Assembly: GCA_903873355.1 (NCBI GenBank)
Contig: CAIQOG010000150.1
Location: 1 to 8,146, forward strand
From: an uncultured Bacteroidales bacterium
Lineage (GTDB): Bacteria; Bacteroidota; Bacteroidia; Bacteroidales; Paludibacteraceae
Reading direction: 5' to 3'
Length of the DNA: 8,146 nucleotides
Shown here: in pieces, positions 6,647 to 8,146 of the stretch
Layout of the letters: each line of letters opens with the position of its first letter
Numbering within the stretch: the first letter of the stretch is position 1
The notes under the pieces: model-generated
Told to the model about the DNA's origin: nothing
Seen by the model: only the letters and a program-made list of their open reading frames with translations
The model's database searches: none
Position numbers and translations under genes: made by a program

Positions 6647-7183
6647 ATGAAGAAACTTAAAATAACCGAAATGAATCGCCTCACGGTAGAGGAATTCAAA
6701 GAAGAGAAGAAAACGCCGCTTGTAGTAGTACTTGATAATGTGCGTAGTCTGCACAACGTAGGTTCTGTATTTCGTACCGGCGATGCATTTTTGGTGGAAG
6801 CTGTGTATTTATGCGGCATCACCAGCACACCGCCACAACCCGAAATACACAAAACGGCATTAGGCGCTGAAAATACAGTTGACTGGAAGTATTTTGAAGA
6901 TACGCACAAAGCCGTAGAACAACTAAAGTTTGATGGTTACACGGTCTTTGCCATCGAACAAGCCGAAGGAAGTACGATGTTACCCGATTTAAAACTGGAT
7001 AAATCGAAAAAATACGCTGTTATTCTGGGAAACGAGGTAAAAGGCGTTCAACAAAGCGTGGTTGATGGTTGTGATGGTTGCATTGAAATTCCGCAATTTG
7101 GAACAAAACATTCGCTGAATGTTAGTGTAACCGGAGGAATTATTATTTGGGAAATCTTCAAAATGATTGCCCCTAACCCCTGA
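6647..7183 (+). CDS. SpoU/TrmH-family RNA methyltransferase, minimal form
   Basis: This 178-residue cytoplasmic enzyme is predicted to use S-adenosylmethionine to 2'-O-methylate a nucleotide in tRNA or rRNA. SPOUT-family motifs are in order. Motif 1 is NVRSLHNVGSVFRTGDAF (31-48). Motif 2 is the SAM-site loop ILGNEVKGV (126-134). Motif 3 is IEIPQFGTKHSLNVSVTGG (146-164), which forms the trefoil knot with motif 2. There is only a short N-terminal tail, unlike RlmB-type proteins with an extra RNA-binding domain, so the exact substrate cannot be assigned. The last residues (APNP) and the stop codon lie inside a CCCCTAACCCC..GGGG repeat and may not be ancestral. No TAnnTTTG box is visible in the 70-nt gap from the S41 gene, so it may be read from upstream or use an unrecognised promoter. 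Confidence 0.9.
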   Translation: MKKLKITEMNRLTVEEFKEEKKTPLVVVLDNVRSLHNVGSVFRTGDAFLVEAVYLCGITSTPPQPEIHKTALGAENTVDWKYFEDTHKAVEQLKFDGYTVFAIEQAEGSTMLPDLKLDKSKKYAVILGNEVKGVQQSVVDGCDGCIEIPQFGTKHSLNVSVTGGIIIWEIFKMIAPNP

Positions 7184-7190
7184 AGGGGAA
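7169..7190 (+). repeat. C-rich palindromic word overlapping the methyltransferase stop
   Basis: The 3' end of the methyltransferase gene reads GCCCCTAACCCC (7169-7180), then TGAA, then GGGG (7185-7188). The second CCCC pairs with GGGG around a TGAA loop that contains the stop codon. From recollection, this word is common between Bacteroidetes genes as a small dispersed repeat. I cannot confirm copies elsewhere from this window. Confidence 0.5.
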
Positions 7191-7199
7191 TAATGACAC

Positions 7200-7235
7200 A
7201 TTAAATTGTAAATCGTAAATAATTAAATTGTAAAT
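7200..7235 (+). repeat. 14-bp direct repeat before the SUI1-family gene
   Basis: ATTAAATTGTAAAT occurs at 7200-7213 and again, identically, at 7222-7235, a period of 22 nt. An additional GTAAAT lies between them. The second copy ends 6 nt before the start codon at 7242. The AT-rich words resemble a degraded promoter box (TAAATTG lacks one T of TAnnTTTG), but a regulatory role is unproven. Confidence 0.65.
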
Positions 7236-7241
7236 GGATTT

Positions 7242-7577
7242 ATGGATTGGAGAGACAAACTAAATGAAGTAAAGAATATTGTTCCTCAAGTGGCCGAAAC
7301 ACCAGAAGCAACAATAAGTAAACCGAGTAAAAAACGTCAGTCAGAGCCTTTGCGGGTAGAACTAGACAAGCGCAACGGAAAACCGGCCACGCTTATAACC
7401 GATTTTAAAGGAAAAGACGACGAACTGAAAGAACTGGCTAAGCTTCTTAAAGTGAAATGTGGCGCGGGAGGTTCTTCGCGTGATGGTGAAATACTTGTTC
7501 AGGGTGATTTCAGAGTGAAAATTTCAGACATTCTTCTCGAAATGGGATTCAAAGTAAAGAAAATAAATTTTAAGTAA
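7242..7577 (+). CDS. SUI1/YciH-family translation initiation factor homologue
   Basis: The 111-residue product has a variable, charged N-terminus (about 1-35) followed by a SUI1/eIF1 domain (about 36-108). The domain shows LRVELDKRNGKPATLITDF (37-55) and the family core CGAGGSSRDGEILVQGDFR (73-91), ending KISDILLEMGFKVKK. Eukaryotic and archaeal eIF1/aIF1 help select the start codon on the small ribosomal subunit; bacterial YciH-type proteins are less well understood and are not essential in E. coli. A cytoplasmic ribosome-associated role is inferred. The gene is 58 nt downstream of the RNA methyltransferase on the same strand, so the two may be co-transcribed. An upstream ATG at 7234 is out of frame and stops quickly. 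No clear terminator follows the gene. Confidence 0.92.
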   Translation: MDWRDKLNEVKNIVPQVAETPEATISKPSKKRQSEPLRVELDKRNGKPATLITDFKGKDDELKELAKLLKVKCGAGGSSRDGEILVQGDFRVKISDILLEMGFKVKKINFK

Positions 7578-7653
7578 TTGTATAAACTATATTAATATTG
7601 AGCAAATTATTAGTCTGACTTATAACTTTAAAGTAACTATGGCGTTATAATAT

Positions 7654-7661
7654 CATATTTG
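7654..7661 (+). promoter_or_regulatory. Possible -7 box for the small lipoprotein gene
   Basis: CATATTTG differs from TAnnTTTG at one position and ends 20 nt before the ATG at 7682, the spacing seen for other promoters here. No convincing -33 TTTG is visible. Confidence 0.3.
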
Positions 7662-7681
7662 CAATTAATACAATTCTGATT

Positions 7682-7813
7682 ATGAAAATCGTGAATAAGA
7701 AAACAGTTTTGGTTATTTCAGTGTTTGTTCTATGTTTGTTTGCTGCAACAAGTTGTACTACTCAGAATCCTCCGGTTAATGCCTACACCGGAGCAACAAA
7801 AACAACTAAGTAA
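7682..7813 (+). CDS. Tiny predicted lipoprotein (43 residues)
   Basis: The ATG at 7682 opens a 44-codon frame ending in TAA at 7811-7813. Its product begins MKIVNKKTVLVISVFVLCLF, then AATSC. That is a positive n-region, a hydrophobic core and a lipobox with Cys25, so lipid attachment and export are predicted. The mature peptide is only 19 residues (CTTQNPPVNAYTGATKTTK). It has no charged residues before the final lysines and no known domain. The gene stands alone between the SUI1 homologue and a convergent hairpin, with a weak promoter-like box 20 nt upstream. Export is well supported by the signal; function is unknown. It resembles the small 'entericidin-like' class only in size, and I would not assign it there. 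The short length leaves some chance that it is not translated. Confidence 0.68.
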   Translation: MKIVNKKTVLVISVFVLCLFAATSCTTQNPPVNAYTGATKTTK

Positions 7814-7840
7814 TAGCAAAACATACACCAGTAAAAAATA

Positions 7841-7883
7841 ACAGCATCGGCTGAATTTCATAATGAAGTTTAGCCGATGCTGT
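7841..7883. terminator. Convergent hairpin terminator, strongest for the minus strand
   Basis: ACAGCATCGGCTGAATTTCA (7841-7860) pairs with 7864-7883 over 20 bp, with two G-T wobbles and a 3-nt loop. On the minus strand the hairpin is followed by TATTTTTTAC (7840-7831), a good U-tract for the gene at 7901-8146. On the plus strand the following ATTAAAA is a poor U-tract, so termination of the small lipoprotein transcript is less certain. It sits 27 nt after that gene and 17 nt after the minus-strand gene. Confidence 0.8.
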
Positions 7884-7900
7884 ATTAAAACCAGTCATTT

Positions 7901-8146
7901 CTATAAATCTACCCGTTTTTTCCCAACACCCTCATCAATATTTACTTTTTCAGGAGGTAACAACAATACGGAAGGATCAGCAAGAATTTTATTGAGTATC
8001 CGCATGGAAGAAGCATAATAAAATCCGTCACAAATGCGCTCATCGAGTACAAATTTCAGCAATATACTTTTGTGTGATTTCGTATCACCATTCCGGTCGA
8101 CAGAATGTCGGCGCGACTTCTTTCCCATGGCCACAAACATACTGCA
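7901..8146 (-). CDS. 2-oxoacid dehydrogenase E2-type acyltransferase domain protein, C-terminal part only
   Basis: The minus-strand frame is open to the right edge; ATG codons at 8140 and 8128 are probably internal, so the 5' part is missing. The visible 81 codons match the end of the E2 catalytic domain, whose fold is shared with chloramphenicol acetyltransferase. VAMGKKSRR and the VDRNGD turn resemble the strand pair before the active site. SILLKFVLDERICDGFYYAS occupies the place of the E2 motif 'sydHRvidGa'. ILADPSVLLLPP matches the usual 'L.dP..ll' ending. The catalytic HxxxDG histidine is replaced by Glu (ERICDG, codon 8039-8041), although the Asp-Gly is kept. No lipoyl domain can be seen because the N-terminus is off the window. 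It could be a standalone acyltransferase-like protein and not a true E2. The family call is fairly firm; activity is doubtful. Confidence 0.7.
   Translation of the reverse strand, partial: CSMFVAMGKKSRRHSVDRNGDTKSHKSILLKFVLDERICDGFYYASSMRILNKILADPSVLLLPPEKVNIDEGVGKKRVDL

Noticed and set aside
7200..7235. TAAATTG words as promoter -7 boxes for the SUI1-family gene
   Set aside because: They lack one T of TAnnTTTG and have no -33 partner, so I kept them only as a repeat.

Overview
The window looks like chromosomal DNA from a member of the Bacteroidetes, probably the Bacteroidales. Three things point there: promoters of the TTTG/TAnnTTTG type lie in front of most transcription units, clear Shine-Dalgarno sequences are missing, and ispG is of the long, insert-containing type. 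A ZapA gene follows a small coiled-coil gene, and the C-rich word CCCCTAACCCC..GGGG also fits. No phage, plasmid, transposase, CRISPR or rRNA/tRNA gene is visible.

Layout. Positions 1-556 (minus) hold the 3'-truncated zapA gene and, 5 nt upstream of it, a 97-residue coiled-coil gene; both are probably divisome proteins. Positions 652-2331 (minus) hold a SulP-family anion transporter with a C-terminal STAS domain. It is divergent from ispG (2526-4316, plus), which makes an iron-sulfur enzyme of the MEP isoprenoid pathway. The two genes share a 194-nt intergenic region with a recognisable promoter for each. Positions 4317-4605 have no gene. They hold an AT-rich nested inverted-repeat element (4317-4558) fitted between the ispG stop codon and a strong intrinsic terminator (4557-4605).

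Positions 4684-6576 (plus) hold a likely two-gene operon: an exported protein of unknown function (possibly DUF3316-like) and a lipoprotein S41 peptidase. Positions 6647-7577 (plus) hold two translation-related genes: a minimal SpoU/TrmH-type RNA methyltransferase and a SUI1/YciH-type initiation-factor homologue. Short repeats lie in both gaps around the methyltransferase. Positions 7682-7813 (plus) encode a 43-residue predicted lipoprotein. It converges on a minus-strand gene cut by the right edge (7901-8146), whose product is the C-terminal end of a 2-oxoacid dehydrogenase E2-type acyltransferase domain. A 20-bp hairpin separates the two.

Most of the coding content is ordinary housekeeping. 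The least explained DNA is the 242-bp palindromic element after ispG. It has 9-bp terminal inverted repeats, six copies of a TCACATAG-like word in two orientations, and a possible three-way-junction fold ending in a T-run. It may be a MITE-like dispersed repeat or a structured 3' RNA; the sequence alone cannot decide.
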